The notes under the pieces are model-generated. The model saw nothing but the letters and a program-made list of their open reading frames with translations, was not told where the DNA came from and did no database searches. A stretch of 64,000 bases of DNA from GCA-001856825 sp049965815 (GTDB taxonomy: Archaea; Thermoplasmatota; Thermoplasmata; Thermoplasmatales; GCA-001856825): contig JBMFVV010000007.1 of NCBI GenBank assembly GCA_049965815.1, positions 1-64,000 of the forward strand, given 5' to 3'. The position numbers and the translations under genes were made by a program. This document shows positions 42,415 through 50,126 of this stretch, piece after piece; the stretch's first letter is position 1; each line of letters opens with the position of its first letter.

Positions 42415-43344
42415 CTACTTTAGGTATGAATCTGGCACCTGTTTGAGATTATTCTTGATTGCTTCTATGCTTTTCATGAACTTTTCCTTTTGTTCTGCTG
42501 TAAGGTTTACCTCTACAACTTTTTCAACGCCATTCTTCCCAAGGATCACAGGGACCTCTGCGAATACCCCATTTACTCCATACTCCCCTTCAAGGAGAAC
42601 ACTTGCTTCTAGGGCAGTCCTTCTGTCATTCACTATTGCATTTACCATCACTGAGAGCCCGCCAGCTGGACCCCAGTTGCTGCTAAACTTCCTCAGATTT
42701 GTTATGTCTCCTCCTGCACTTATAGTATCCTTGACAACTTTCGTATACTGATCTTCGGTGAGATAGGTTTTTAGACTCTTCCCATAGACAAATGATAGTT
42801 CTGGAACAGGATACATGTTTTCACCGTGTTGTCCAAGAACAAGTGGTGTTATTGCGGAAGGTGAAACCCCAATGTACTGTGATGCATAGAATGCCATTCT
42901 TCTCGAGTCTAGGACACCACTGAAACCGATGACCCTGTTCCTGGGGAACTTCAATTTGTTGTAAAGTACCGTAACCATCACATCAAGGGGATTCGTTGTT
43001 ATTATCACGATTGCATTGGGTGCGTACATCTTCACCTTTTCAGCCGTCTGTGATACTATGTCCGCATTCTTTACCGCGAGTTCTTCCCTTGTCATCCCAG
43101 GTTTTCTAGGAAGGCCTGCGGTGATAACAACAATGTCGCTTCCTTTTATGTCTTCATAGTTGTTTGATCCTCTTACTTTCACGTCTTTTCCAAGAATAGC
43201 TGCTGTGTGATTTAGGTCAAGTGCTTCTCCCTGAGGAAGGCCCTCCACTATATCGACCAGATTTATGTTGTTATCTAGTTCATTTACCATGAATAGGGCC
43301 GCAGTAGTAGCTCCTACTCTTCCTGAGCCTATTATAGAGATCAT
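42415..43344 (-). CDS. mdh: Malate dehydrogenase (LDH/MDH family)
   Basis: 309 residues. NAD is bound by IIGSGRVGATTA (4-15) and Asp31 at the end of the second strand favours NAD over NADP. The substrate loop PRKPGMTREEL places Arg80 and Arg86 where malate dehydrogenases have them (lactate enzymes have Gln instead of the first). Catalytic Asp146/Arg149 in VLDSRR and His173 in GQHGENMYP complete the site. Interconverts malate and oxaloacetate, supplying citrate synthase encoded 0.5 kb away on the same strand. Confidence 0.95.
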   Translation of the reverse strand: MISIIGSGRVGATTAALFMVNELDNNINLVDIVEGLPQGEALDLNHTAAILGKDVKVRGSNNYEDIKGSDIVVITAGLPRKPGMTREELAVKNADIVSQTAEKVKMYAPNAIVIITTNPLDVMVTVLYNKLKFPRNRVIGFSGVLDSRRMAFYASQYIGVSPSAITPLVLGQHGENMYPVPELSFVYGKSLKTYLTEDQYTKVVKDTISAGGDITNLRKFSSNWGPAGGLSVMVNAIVNDRRTALEASVLLEGEYGVNGVFAEVPVILGKNGVEKVVEVNLTAEQKEKFMKSIEAIKNNLKQVPDSYLK

Positions 43345-43884
43345 ATTCTAACAATTTCTACAGACTTTATAAACTTTCTTTATTCAGAGAATGTCAGGTT
43401 TAGGTTGAAATTCGTACAGAATAGTACTTCTTTAGTAAATGCAATCAATATTATCGAGTAGTGGCATACAAGGCGTTGACACAGCGCTATACACCATCTT
43501 ATGATGTACTGGAACTGATGGCATAATTCACAATCCTGGTGAATTTTGCCATATATGTTGCAATAAAGAATAACCTGACATAAAGGAACAGCGTAAGCAG
43601 CGCTGTCTATCCAGAGATGGGGAGAAAGGCCTGCCAGCTGAAGCAGTCAAAAGACGTGGAGCAGATGGCAGGAAGTCAAATATCAACGGAATATTTGACA
43701 AAGTCTTTATTTAGAAACTCCGAAAATGAATAATTGATTGTCATAATGTGTTCTATCACGACTGTTTTACCATTATCCAGTGGTACGAACAGAATAAAGG
43801 GTGGTTGTTTAGGGATGGAATCTCTTACTGGCTGGGCTATCCCCCGACTACCCTTTTACTCTACTCTTTGGGTTGCGACCTTAC
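43345..43884. other. 540-bp intergenic region between mdh and citrate synthase genes
   Basis: No frame with family similarity was found. A G/C-richer block at 43595-43690 (with CAGCGCTG palindrome at 43602-43609) stands out and might be a degraded mobile-element end or a structured RNA; I could not resolve it. The left part holds the mdh promoter (A/T-rich at 43365-43385). Confidence 0.4.
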
Positions 43885-45039
43885 TTATCTTGCCTCTATT
43901 GGTGTGTATTTGAGACCCACAGATCCCGTATAGTATTCAAGAGGTCTGAACAGTTTGTTGTTAGTCCAGTATTCCAGGATATGGGCTCCCCATCCCGACA
44001 TCCTTGATGCCACAAAAATTGGCGTGAATAATTCACTCTCAATTCCCAGAACCCTATACAGGGGACCAGCAAAGAAGTCAATGTTAGGCCAGATTCCCTT
44101 TGATGCGCCAAGTTTGTCAACCATCATTTTCTCAGCTCTAAGGGCAATTTTCAGCAGTGTCTCTACCTCACTAGATGGTTCCTTCGTCAAGCTCTCTTCC
44201 AGGTATCTTCTTACGATCTTTGCCCTGGGGTCGTATACCTTGTAAACCCTGTGACCGAACCCCATGATTCTTTGTTTGCCTTCCAGGGCTTCCTCAATGT
44301 ATTTCTCCGTATTGTCAGGCTGTCCGATTGCCTTCATCATCTTCAGTGCTGCCTCATCCGCTCCGCCATGGAGAGGTCCCTTCAGAGTGCCTATCCCCGT
44401 TGTGACGGCCGAATATATATCTGCCAGCGTTGATCCCGTAACCAGAACTGAAAATGTTGACGCATTTGTGCTGTGTTCTGCGTGTAGGATAAACATGAGG
44501 TCTATCAGTTTCTTCTCAAAATCGTTGGGCTTCTTTCCGGTTAGCATATATAGAAAATTAGCTGTGAGCCCCAGAGAGCGGTCAGGAGGGACATATGCCT
44601 TTTTATCCCTGAATCTTCCATTCACTGCGGCTATAGTCGGAAGTTTTGCCAGAATCGTAATAATTTTGTCTATTGTATTGACACTTTCTTTGTTCATGGG
44701 GTCCTTGTCGTACATCGAGAGCATAGACGTTGCAGTCCTCATCACATCCATCGGATGGGCTGATGGTGCCATTATCTTTATCGTATCCATTACTTCCTTG
44801 GGTAGCTCGATCCTGTCCTTAAGTTTCTTATCGAATTCATCGTACTCCTTTCTCGTAGGCAGTTTGCCGTATATCAGCAGATAGGCGACCTCTTCGAAAT
44901 TGGATTTGTCAGCCAGATCCTCTATTGCATATCCTCTGTACCAGAGCCTTCCGTTCTGACCATCTACTTTGCATATAGAGCTTTCATCAACATAAATCCC
45001 ATCAAGCCCAAAGTTGATAGTAGGTTTTGAATTCATCAT
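43885..45039 (-). CDS. gltA: Citrate synthase
   Basis: 384 residues, close to archaeal type. Key segments are the N-terminal GLDGIYVDESSICKVDGQNG, ILHAEHSTNASTFSVLVTGS with a conserved His, GTLKGPLHGGADEAALKMM with the first catalytic His, GFGHRVYKVYDPRAKIVRR with the second, and the CoA-binding NIDFFAGPLYRVLGI with its catalytic Asp. Forms citrate from oxaloacetate and acetyl-CoA. Some family members also accept propionyl-CoA; that cannot be excluded. Confidence 0.95.
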   Translation of the reverse strand: MMNSKPTINFGLDGIYVDESSICKVDGQNGRLWYRGYAIEDLADKSNFEEVAYLLIYGKLPTRKEYDEFDKKLKDRIELPKEVMDTIKIMAPSAHPMDVMRTATSMLSMYDKDPMNKESVNTIDKIITILAKLPTIAAVNGRFRDKKAYVPPDRSLGLTANFLYMLTGKKPNDFEKKLIDLMFILHAEHSTNASTFSVLVTGSTLADIYSAVTTGIGTLKGPLHGGADEAALKMMKAIGQPDNTEKYIEEALEGKQRIMGFGHRVYKVYDPRAKIVRRYLEESLTKEPSSEVETLLKIALRAEKMMVDKLGASKGIWPNIDFFAGPLYRVLGIESELFTPIFVASRMSGWGAHILEYWTNNKLFRPLEYYTGSVGLKYTPIEAR

Positions 45040-45265
45040 TTAAATCACAAATATAAATAGCATAAACGATTATAAAATATTGTTCAAATGTTAGGTTAAC
45101 TTACCCTTTTTAACTGGTAATTAGAGGTGCTGGAAATTCATCACCCACAATGGACTACCCGTGAAAGTTTAATGGCGAAGCCAAGCCAAGTAACTCCTTA
45201 TAAAATTTACTCTAAGGTACAGTCATTGGGCGATTAAACTGCCTCATTTATGGGAGATTGAACTC

Positions 45266-45658
45266 CTATGCGGGAAGCTTTAACTTGCTCTCCTTTATTT
45301 TATTTGTGAATGTCCTCATCTTTTCTGCTAGGTCTTCGTCTATGAAGTGTTCAAAGAAGCAAGCTCTGTCTTTAGCAGTTTCCTCGTCGCAACCCATCAT
45401 TATCAGCAGCTCATAAATGGAACTTTCTTTCCTGCTCAAGTTCTCAAGAAGCTTCTTCCCCTTGTCTGTGAGCGTCATTCCCCTGTATTTCTGATAGTTT
45501 ATCAGTCCATCATCAGAAAGTTTGCTTAGCATCTGTGATACGGAGGCAGGTGTCACTTTCAAGAACTCAGCAATCTCAAGAGGTCGAGCGTATCCTTGTT
45601 CCTTTATGAAATGATCGATGGATTCGAGATATTTTTCCCTATCCTCGTTCGTTTTCAC
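45266..45658 (-). CDS. DtxR/MntR-family metal-dependent regulator
   Basis: 130 residues: helix-turn-helix in GYARPLEIAEFLKVTPASVS followed by the wing YQKYRGMTLTDKGKKLL, and the dimer/metal part with RACFFEHFIDEDLAEKM, where Cys and the EHxxDE residues correspond to metal ligands of MntR/DtxR. The C-terminal SH3-like domain of DtxR is missing, as in MntR. GTG start. A 15-bp palindrome lies over its predicted transcription start, pointing to autoregulation by iron or manganese. Confidence 0.88.
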   Translation of the reverse strand: MKTNEDREKYLESIDHFIKEQGYARPLEIAEFLKVTPASVSQMLSKLSDDGLINYQKYRGMTLTDKGKKLLENLSRKESSIYELLIMMGCDEETAKDRACFFEHFIDEDLAEKMRTFTNKIKESKLKLPA

Positions 45659-45661
45659 CTA

Positions 45662-45676
45662 CCTAAATTGTTTAGG
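45662..45676. promoter_or_regulatory. Palindromic operator candidate for the DtxR-family regulator
   Basis: CCTAAA-TTG-TTTAGG is a perfect palindrome four bases before the regulator's GTG. The minus-strand promoter box (TTAATATTT near 45690-45700) would place the transcription start inside it. The sequence resembles the TTAGG-type half sites of DtxR/IdeR operators. Confidence 0.6.
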
Positions 45677-45739
45677 AATTATTACCCTTTTTCACGAAAT
45701 ATTAAATAGATAAACAAAACCTCTTTTTAACCTAGGGCA

Positions 45740-45847
45740 ATGATGGCAAAGAACGACATGAAAAATCAGATGGTGGCCTTCAAGTGGTCCGGAGGCGATA
45801 AATCAGTCTTAAATATAAAAGAGGGACATTATCTGAATCTCTTATAG
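45740..45847 (+). CDS. Candidate 35-residue small protein divergent from the DtxR regulator
   Basis: Starts MMAKNDMKNQMVAFKWSGGD and ends with NIKEGHYLNLL. A plus-strand A/T box (ATTAAATA, 45700-45708) lies about 30 nt before the tandem ATGs. No family is recognised. If real it would be under the same palindrome as the metal regulator. It may also be the untranslated leader of the transketolase operon. Confidence 0.3.
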   Translation: MMAKNDMKNQMVAFKWSGGDKSVLNIKEGHYLNLL

Positions 45848-45909
45848 GCTTGAATTATATAAAGCGGAGTTAACAAAAAATTGAATAAGAACGATGGTGA
45901 TTTGGGAAG

Positions 45910-46734
45910 GTGCAAGATTCCGTGGAATCGGAGAATCTAGTAGAAACTGCAAAAGAAGTCAGGAAATCAATTGTCAGAATGACATTCGAGGCAAAAAGTG
46001 GCCATCCAGGAGGATCTTTAAGCGCCACAGAAATTCTCACTTACCTATATTTTAAGGAACTGAATATTGATCCCGCAAACCCTAACTGGCCAGACAGAGA
46101 TAGATTCGTTCTTTCAAAGGGGCACGCAACGCCTGCGCTTTATTCAGTCCTTTCAATGAGAGGTTTCTTTGATCAGAGCCTACTCCACGGATTCAGAAAA
46201 ATCAATTCACTTCTTCAAGGTCACGTAGTAAACCACGTACCTGGGGTGGATATCACAGCAGGTTCACTCGGTCAGGGTCTCAGTAACGCTATTGGTCTCG
46301 CACTTGGGGCCAGAATTGATAAGAAGAATTATAGAGTTTTTGCAATGATAGGAGATGGGGAATCTGACGAAGGCAGCATATGGGAAGCTGCTTTATCTGC
46401 AGCTCATCTGAAGCTTTCCAACCTGATAGTTTTCCTTGACAGGAATATGATCCAGCTGGATGGTTTCACGGAAGAAATACTGACCCTTGGCGATCTTGAA
46501 GGCAAATTCAGGTCGTTCGGGTGGGCGGCAATCACAATAGACGGTCATTCTTTTTCAGATATAGCAAAGGCACTTGAGTGGGCTAAGGAGCAAGAAGGGC
46601 CAAAGATGATTGTAGCCAAAACAGTCAAGGGAAAGGGCGTAAAGTTCATGGAGAACAATCCAGAATATCACGGGAAACCGGTCCCGAATGAGGAAAAATT
46701 GAAGGAAGCATTAAGGGATATAGAGGGTGCATAG
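45910..46734 (+). CDS. Transketolase, N-terminal (thiamine diphosphate) subunit
   Basis: 274 residues: SGHPGGSLSATEILTYLYFK near the start, LSKGHATPALYSVL with the substrate His, and the thiamine-diphosphate motif IGDGESDEGSIWEAALSAAH ending in DRN. Transketolase is split into two genes in most archaea. A GTG start is used (45910); no better alternative exists in this frame. Forms one enzyme with the next gene; the non-oxidative pentose phosphate route yields ribose 5-phosphate and erythrose 4-phosphate. Confidence 0.93.
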   Translation: MQDSVESENLVETAKEVRKSIVRMTFEAKSGHPGGSLSATEILTYLYFKELNIDPANPNWPDRDRFVLSKGHATPALYSVLSMRGFFDQSLLHGFRKINSLLQGHVVNHVPGVDITAGSLGQGLSNAIGLALGARIDKKNYRVFAMIGDGESDEGSIWEAALSAAHLKLSNLIVFLDRNMIQLDGFTEEILTLGDLEGKFRSFGWAAITIDGHSFSDIAKALEWAKEQEGPKMIVAKTVKGKGVKFMENNPEYHGKPVPNEEKLKEALRDIEGA

Positions 46735-46737
46735 TAG

Positions 46738-47718
46738 ATGATGATGTCAAATGAACTCTACTGGCTCCCTGACTTGATAAATAGGTTGGAGAAACAGAGT
46801 GTGAGGGAAGCATATGGGAAGACCCTGGTCTCTGTTGGTTCCGATAAAAGTGTCGTTGTACTGGACGCGGATTTATCAACATCCACTCACACATCCATGT
46901 TCCAGAAGAAATACCCAGACAGGTTCTTCAATGTCGGAATTTCAGAGAACAACATGATGGGGGTTGCATCGGGACTGTCATGGACAGGGAAGAAAGTTTT
47001 CGTCTCCTCGTTCGCAATATTTGCAACGGGAAGGGCGTACGACTTTGTAAGGCAGAGCGTCTGCTATGCGGACAGTGATGTCAGGATAGTTGCCACTCAC
47101 GCCGGTCTCACTGTAGGGGAAGATGGGGCAACGCATCAAATGCTTGAGGATATAGGGCTTATGACTGGCCTTCCAAGGATGCGTGTTCTAGTTCCTTCAG
47201 ATGCACTTGAGACTGAGCAGATAGTAAGATATGTTTACGAAAACAGGGGCCCATTTTACATGAGGCTCTCCAGAGAAAAGGTTCCAGTAGTACACACCTC
47301 AGAAACTTTTAAGTTTGGGAAAGCCGAAACGATACTGGATGGAGACGATGTCACAATAATCGCAACAGGCATAATGGTCATTGCGGCCAAGGTTGCTGCA
47401 TCGTATCTGAAACAAAATGGCGTATCGGCAAGGGTGCTCAATATGTCAACTATAAAGCCAATCGACCGCGATGCAATCATAAAGGCAGCTCGGGAAACGG
47501 GGAAAATATTAACGGCTGAAGAGCACAGTATTTATAATGGGCTTGGCAGCAGGGTCAGCGAGGTAGTTGCTGAGAGTTATCCTGTACTGGTGAGGAGGCT
47601 GGGTGTAAATGACGTTTTCGGTGAGTCTGGTAAATCATGGGAGCTGATGGACAAATATGGATTGAATCCCATGGGAATCGTGAATAGCGTGGAAGAGATG
47701 ATGAAGGTGACGACATGA
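46738..47718 (+). CDS. Transketolase, C-terminal (pyrimidine-binding) subunit
   Basis: 326 residues. The PYR domain has VVLDADLSTSTHTSMFQKKY, FFNVGISENNMMGVASGLSW with the Glu that activates thiamine, and THAGLTVGEDGATHQMLEDI; a C-terminal transketolase domain follows with LNMSTIKPIDRDAI and AEEHSIYNGLGSRV. Three ATG codons lie in tandem at the start. Separated from the N subunit by three bases and overlapping transaldolase by four bases. Confidence 0.93.
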   Translation: MMMSNELYWLPDLINRLEKQSVREAYGKTLVSVGSDKSVVVLDADLSTSTHTSMFQKKYPDRFFNVGISENNMMGVASGLSWTGKKVFVSSFAIFATGRAYDFVRQSVCYADSDVRIVATHAGLTVGEDGATHQMLEDIGLMTGLPRMRVLVPSDALETEQIVRYVYENRGPFYMRLSREKVPVVHTSETFKFGKAETILDGDDVTIIATGIMVIAAKVAASYLKQNGVSARVLNMSTIKPIDRDAIIKAARETGKILTAEEHSIYNGLGSRVSEVVAESYPVLVRRLGVNDVFGESGKSWELMDKYGLNPMGIVNSVEEMMKVTT

Positions 47719-48383
47719 AATTCTTTTTGGACACTGCAAACATTACAGAGATAGAGGAAGGTGTTTCCTGGGGATGTGTGGATGGTATAACAACGAACCC
47801 AACTTTGATTTCAAGGGAACTGGTAGGTAAGACAGATTTCAAGACGCTTGTTAAAAAGATACTTGATTTGGTAGATGGTCCTGTGTCTCTTGAGGTCACT
47901 TCTGTCAAGGCTGAAGGAATGATAGCAGAGGCAAAGAAGTTAAAGAAGCTAGGGGACAACGTGGTTGTGAAAATACCCACAACTGTGGAGGGTCTGAAGG
48001 CGCTTAAGGTATTGAAATCACTGAAAATAGAAACCAATGCGACTTTAGTTTTTTCAGTAAATCAGGCTCTGATGGTTGCAAAAGCCGGTGCGACCTATTC
48101 CTCCCCCTTTGTTGGAAGGTTGGACGACGTCAGTGAGGACGGAATGTCCCTGATAGAGGATATCAGGGAAGTCTACGACAATTTCGGGATTGAGACTAAG
48201 ATTATTGTTGCATCGATCAGGCATCCGGTTCATGTGAGAGATGCGGCACTCATTGGGGCAGACATTGCGACAATGCCTTTTGAAGTCTTCAAGAAGTTGA
48301 TAAACCATCCGAAGACAGACGAAGGGCTCAAGAGATTTCTGGATGACTGGCAGAAGATTGATAAGAAAAAACTGATGTTCTGA
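47715..48383 (+). CDS. tal: Transaldolase-family protein (small F6P-aldolase/TalB-like type)
   Basis: 222 residues, the compact class of the family. FLDTANITEIEEGVSWGCVD and GITTNPTLISRE open the barrel, Lys86 in NVVVKIPTTVEG is the Schiff-base residue, and TLVFSVNQALMVAKAGATYS and PFVGRLDD follow. This class contains both transaldolases and fructose-6-phosphate aldolases; the operon with transketolase favours transaldolase. Confidence 0.92.
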   Translation: MKFFLDTANITEIEEGVSWGCVDGITTNPTLISRELVGKTDFKTLVKKILDLVDGPVSLEVTSVKAEGMIAEAKKLKKLGDNVVVKIPTTVEGLKALKVLKSLKIETNATLVFSVNQALMVAKAGATYSSPFVGRLDDVSEDGMSLIEDIREVYDNFGIETKIIVASIRHPVHVRDAALIGADIATMPFEVFKKLINHPKTDEGLKRFLDDWQKIDKKKLMF

Positions 48384-49198
48384 TGGGAAAGGTTCTTGCA
48401 ATAGCTAGTCCACCTGACCTAGACGCAGTTGCGTCCGTATACCTCCTAAGGAGGGCTTTAAGGGATGAAGTGGAAGTAAGATATCTCGATCATAACGTCA
48501 TAGAAGTATCTGAAGCTGATTACATCCTTGATTCACCTCACGGCAAAGTGCGAATCATGAGATTTGACCACCACGATACCAGGGAATGGACCTGTTCCGC
48601 TATGAAGGTGGTAGAATACTTCAACTTGGGAAAAGCTGAGAGGAGACTTGCAGAGGCGGTCTGCTGGCAGGATAATGCAGGGTGGCGTTCTCTAGGGAGG
48701 GATGGAATGGATAACCTACTTGATACGGCCCTTAAGAGCTTGATGGTTGCTGGCTACAGACCTGAACAATTTGATGACATATTCAGGACGATTTTTGATG
48801 CGATGATAGTCAAATTTCAAGAGGACGAGAAGGTAGTTTCCCAAATAGAAGAAAACATAATTTTCAGGAGTAACGGAAATGAGGTGCTCACAGTCAAAGG
48901 TGATTTCCCGAAGGATGTCATCTTTCAGAAGTTCGGGCCGGAATTCCTTGTGAAGGTATCAAAATGGGGGATATCTGTCACAAGGTCAGCAAAATTGCAG
49001 GCTCCAGATTTGTCTGATTTCAGGGACGTGGTAGCGGCAATAAGTAGTAGCGGATTGGACCGATGGTTCTTTCACCCTCAGGGGTTCTACATAGGTTATT
49101 CAATCAATCCGGATAATAGAGAGGAAATTCCGGTGGATCCGGAAGTTTTCTCGAAGGAACTTCTGGAATTCGTGAAGAAGAAAGCTACCTCTCATTAG
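48383..49198 (+). CDS. DHH-superfamily-like phosphoesterase, function unknown
   Basis: 271 residues. ASPPDLDAVASVYLLRRALR corresponds to DHH motif I with the Asp pair partly changed (PDLDA instead of HxDADG), and IMRFDHHDTREW carries the DHH triad near residue 55. VCWQDNAGW resembles MYG1-like proteins that have EAVD-like residues. No DHHA1 domain is obvious. The start overlaps the transaldolase stop by one base, so it belongs to the pentose phosphate operon, perhaps as a sugar- or nucleotide-phosphate hydrolase (inference). Confidence 0.6.
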   Translation: MGKVLAIASPPDLDAVASVYLLRRALRDEVEVRYLDHNVIEVSEADYILDSPHGKVRIMRFDHHDTREWTCSAMKVVEYFNLGKAERRLAEAVCWQDNAGWRSLGRDGMDNLLDTALKSLMVAGYRPEQFDDIFRTIFDAMIVKFQEDEKVVSQIEENIIFRSNGNEVLTVKGDFPKDVIFQKFGPEFLVKVSKWGISVTRSAKLQAPDLSDFRDVVAAISSSGLDRWFFHPQGFYIGYSINPDNREEIPVDPEVFSKELLEFVKKKATSH

Positions 49199-49250
49199 TT
49201 TTGTTGACAAAATAAAGAAAAGTTTGATAATATTTGAGCACTACACCGCC

Positions 49251-50126
49251 ATGCAAAAATTCAAGGACGTCCAGTCTGAGGCACCAGAAAGCAATTACAG
49301 GCTCGACAGAGTGGGTCTCACAAATGTCATGAGACCGATTACTGTTCAGAGAAAGAAGAAGACAATAACTCTCATACCCACATTCAGGGTTTTTGTCGAT
49401 CTCCCACCATCAAGGAAGGGAAGCGACCTGTCGAGGGACATAGAGGCAGTGGAGGATGTTGTGGAGGGAGAGGTAGAAGGGAGAACAAAGGGAATAGAAT
49501 ATGTAGCTGAGCTTATAGTTGAAAAACTGCTGGCAAGGCATCCTTATGCAAGTTCCGCAGAAGCAGAACTGACTGCCGATTATTTCCTTGAGAGAGCCAA
49601 TCCAAAAGGAAGAAAGACGACAGAAAGATACCTGATAAAGGGAATGGCTACAAAGAAGGACGGAGAACGAGCGAGAAGGTATGTGGGGGCAACAGCAACA
49701 GGTATAACAGTGTGCCCATCAGCGATGAAAACTGTATCAACACTCATGAACAGGAAGGATGACTCTCCGCCATACATATCACACAACCAGAGGAATGACG
49801 TTTCTATCACTATGGAGGTTCCAGATGGCTGGGACGTTGAAGTGAATGAGCTCATAGACATAGCAGAACAATCAATGAGTGCTCCTACCTACGAGCTCCT
49901 GAAAAGGGAAGAGGAGGGTATGTTAGTTCTCCAAGCCCACAAGAACCCAAAGTTTGTTGAGGATGTTGTGAGAGACGCTATGAAACTCATCGTCAAAAAA
50001 TTCGCGAAGATGCCGGATGACGTTTCTGTCCGGGTCACCAGCGAAAGTCATGAGACAATACATAAGCACAATGCCTATGCTGAAAAATACGGTACTCTCG
50101 GGGCACTGAGGAAGGAACTGACCTAA
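49251..50126 (+). CDS. mptA: GTP cyclohydrolase, MptA/FolE2 (type IB) family
   Basis: Opens GTP to a dihydroneopterin phosphate, the first step to pterins and, through QueD-type enzymes, to preQ0/archaeosine. The 291-residue form starting at 49251 has DVQSEAPESNYRLDRVGLTN, VFVDLPPSRKGSDLSRD, RHPYASSAEAEL and the metal-ligand Cys in GITVCPSAM, all typical of the FolE2/MptA tunnel fold; an upstream start at 49224 would add nine residues without similarity. The archaeosine enzyme at 17.3 kb is a plausible pathway partner. Convergent (4-bp overlap) with the helicase gene. Confidence 0.9.
   Translation: MQKFKDVQSEAPESNYRLDRVGLTNVMRPITVQRKKKTITLIPTFRVFVDLPPSRKGSDLSRDIEAVEDVVEGEVEGRTKGIEYVAELIVEKLLARHPYASSAEAELTADYFLERANPKGRKTTERYLIKGMATKKDGERARRYVGATATGITVCPSAMKTVSTLMNRKDDSPPYISHNQRNDVSITMEVPDGWDVEVNELIDIAEQSMSAPTYELLKREEEGMLVLQAHKNPKFVEDVVRDAMKLIVKKFAKMPDDVSVRVTSESHETIHKHNAYAEKYGTLGALRKELT

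Noticed and set aside
43748..43933. Plus-strand frame running into the end of the citrate synthase gene
   Set aside because: Overlaps a secure gene on the other strand and shows no family features; kept only as part of an unexplained intergenic block.
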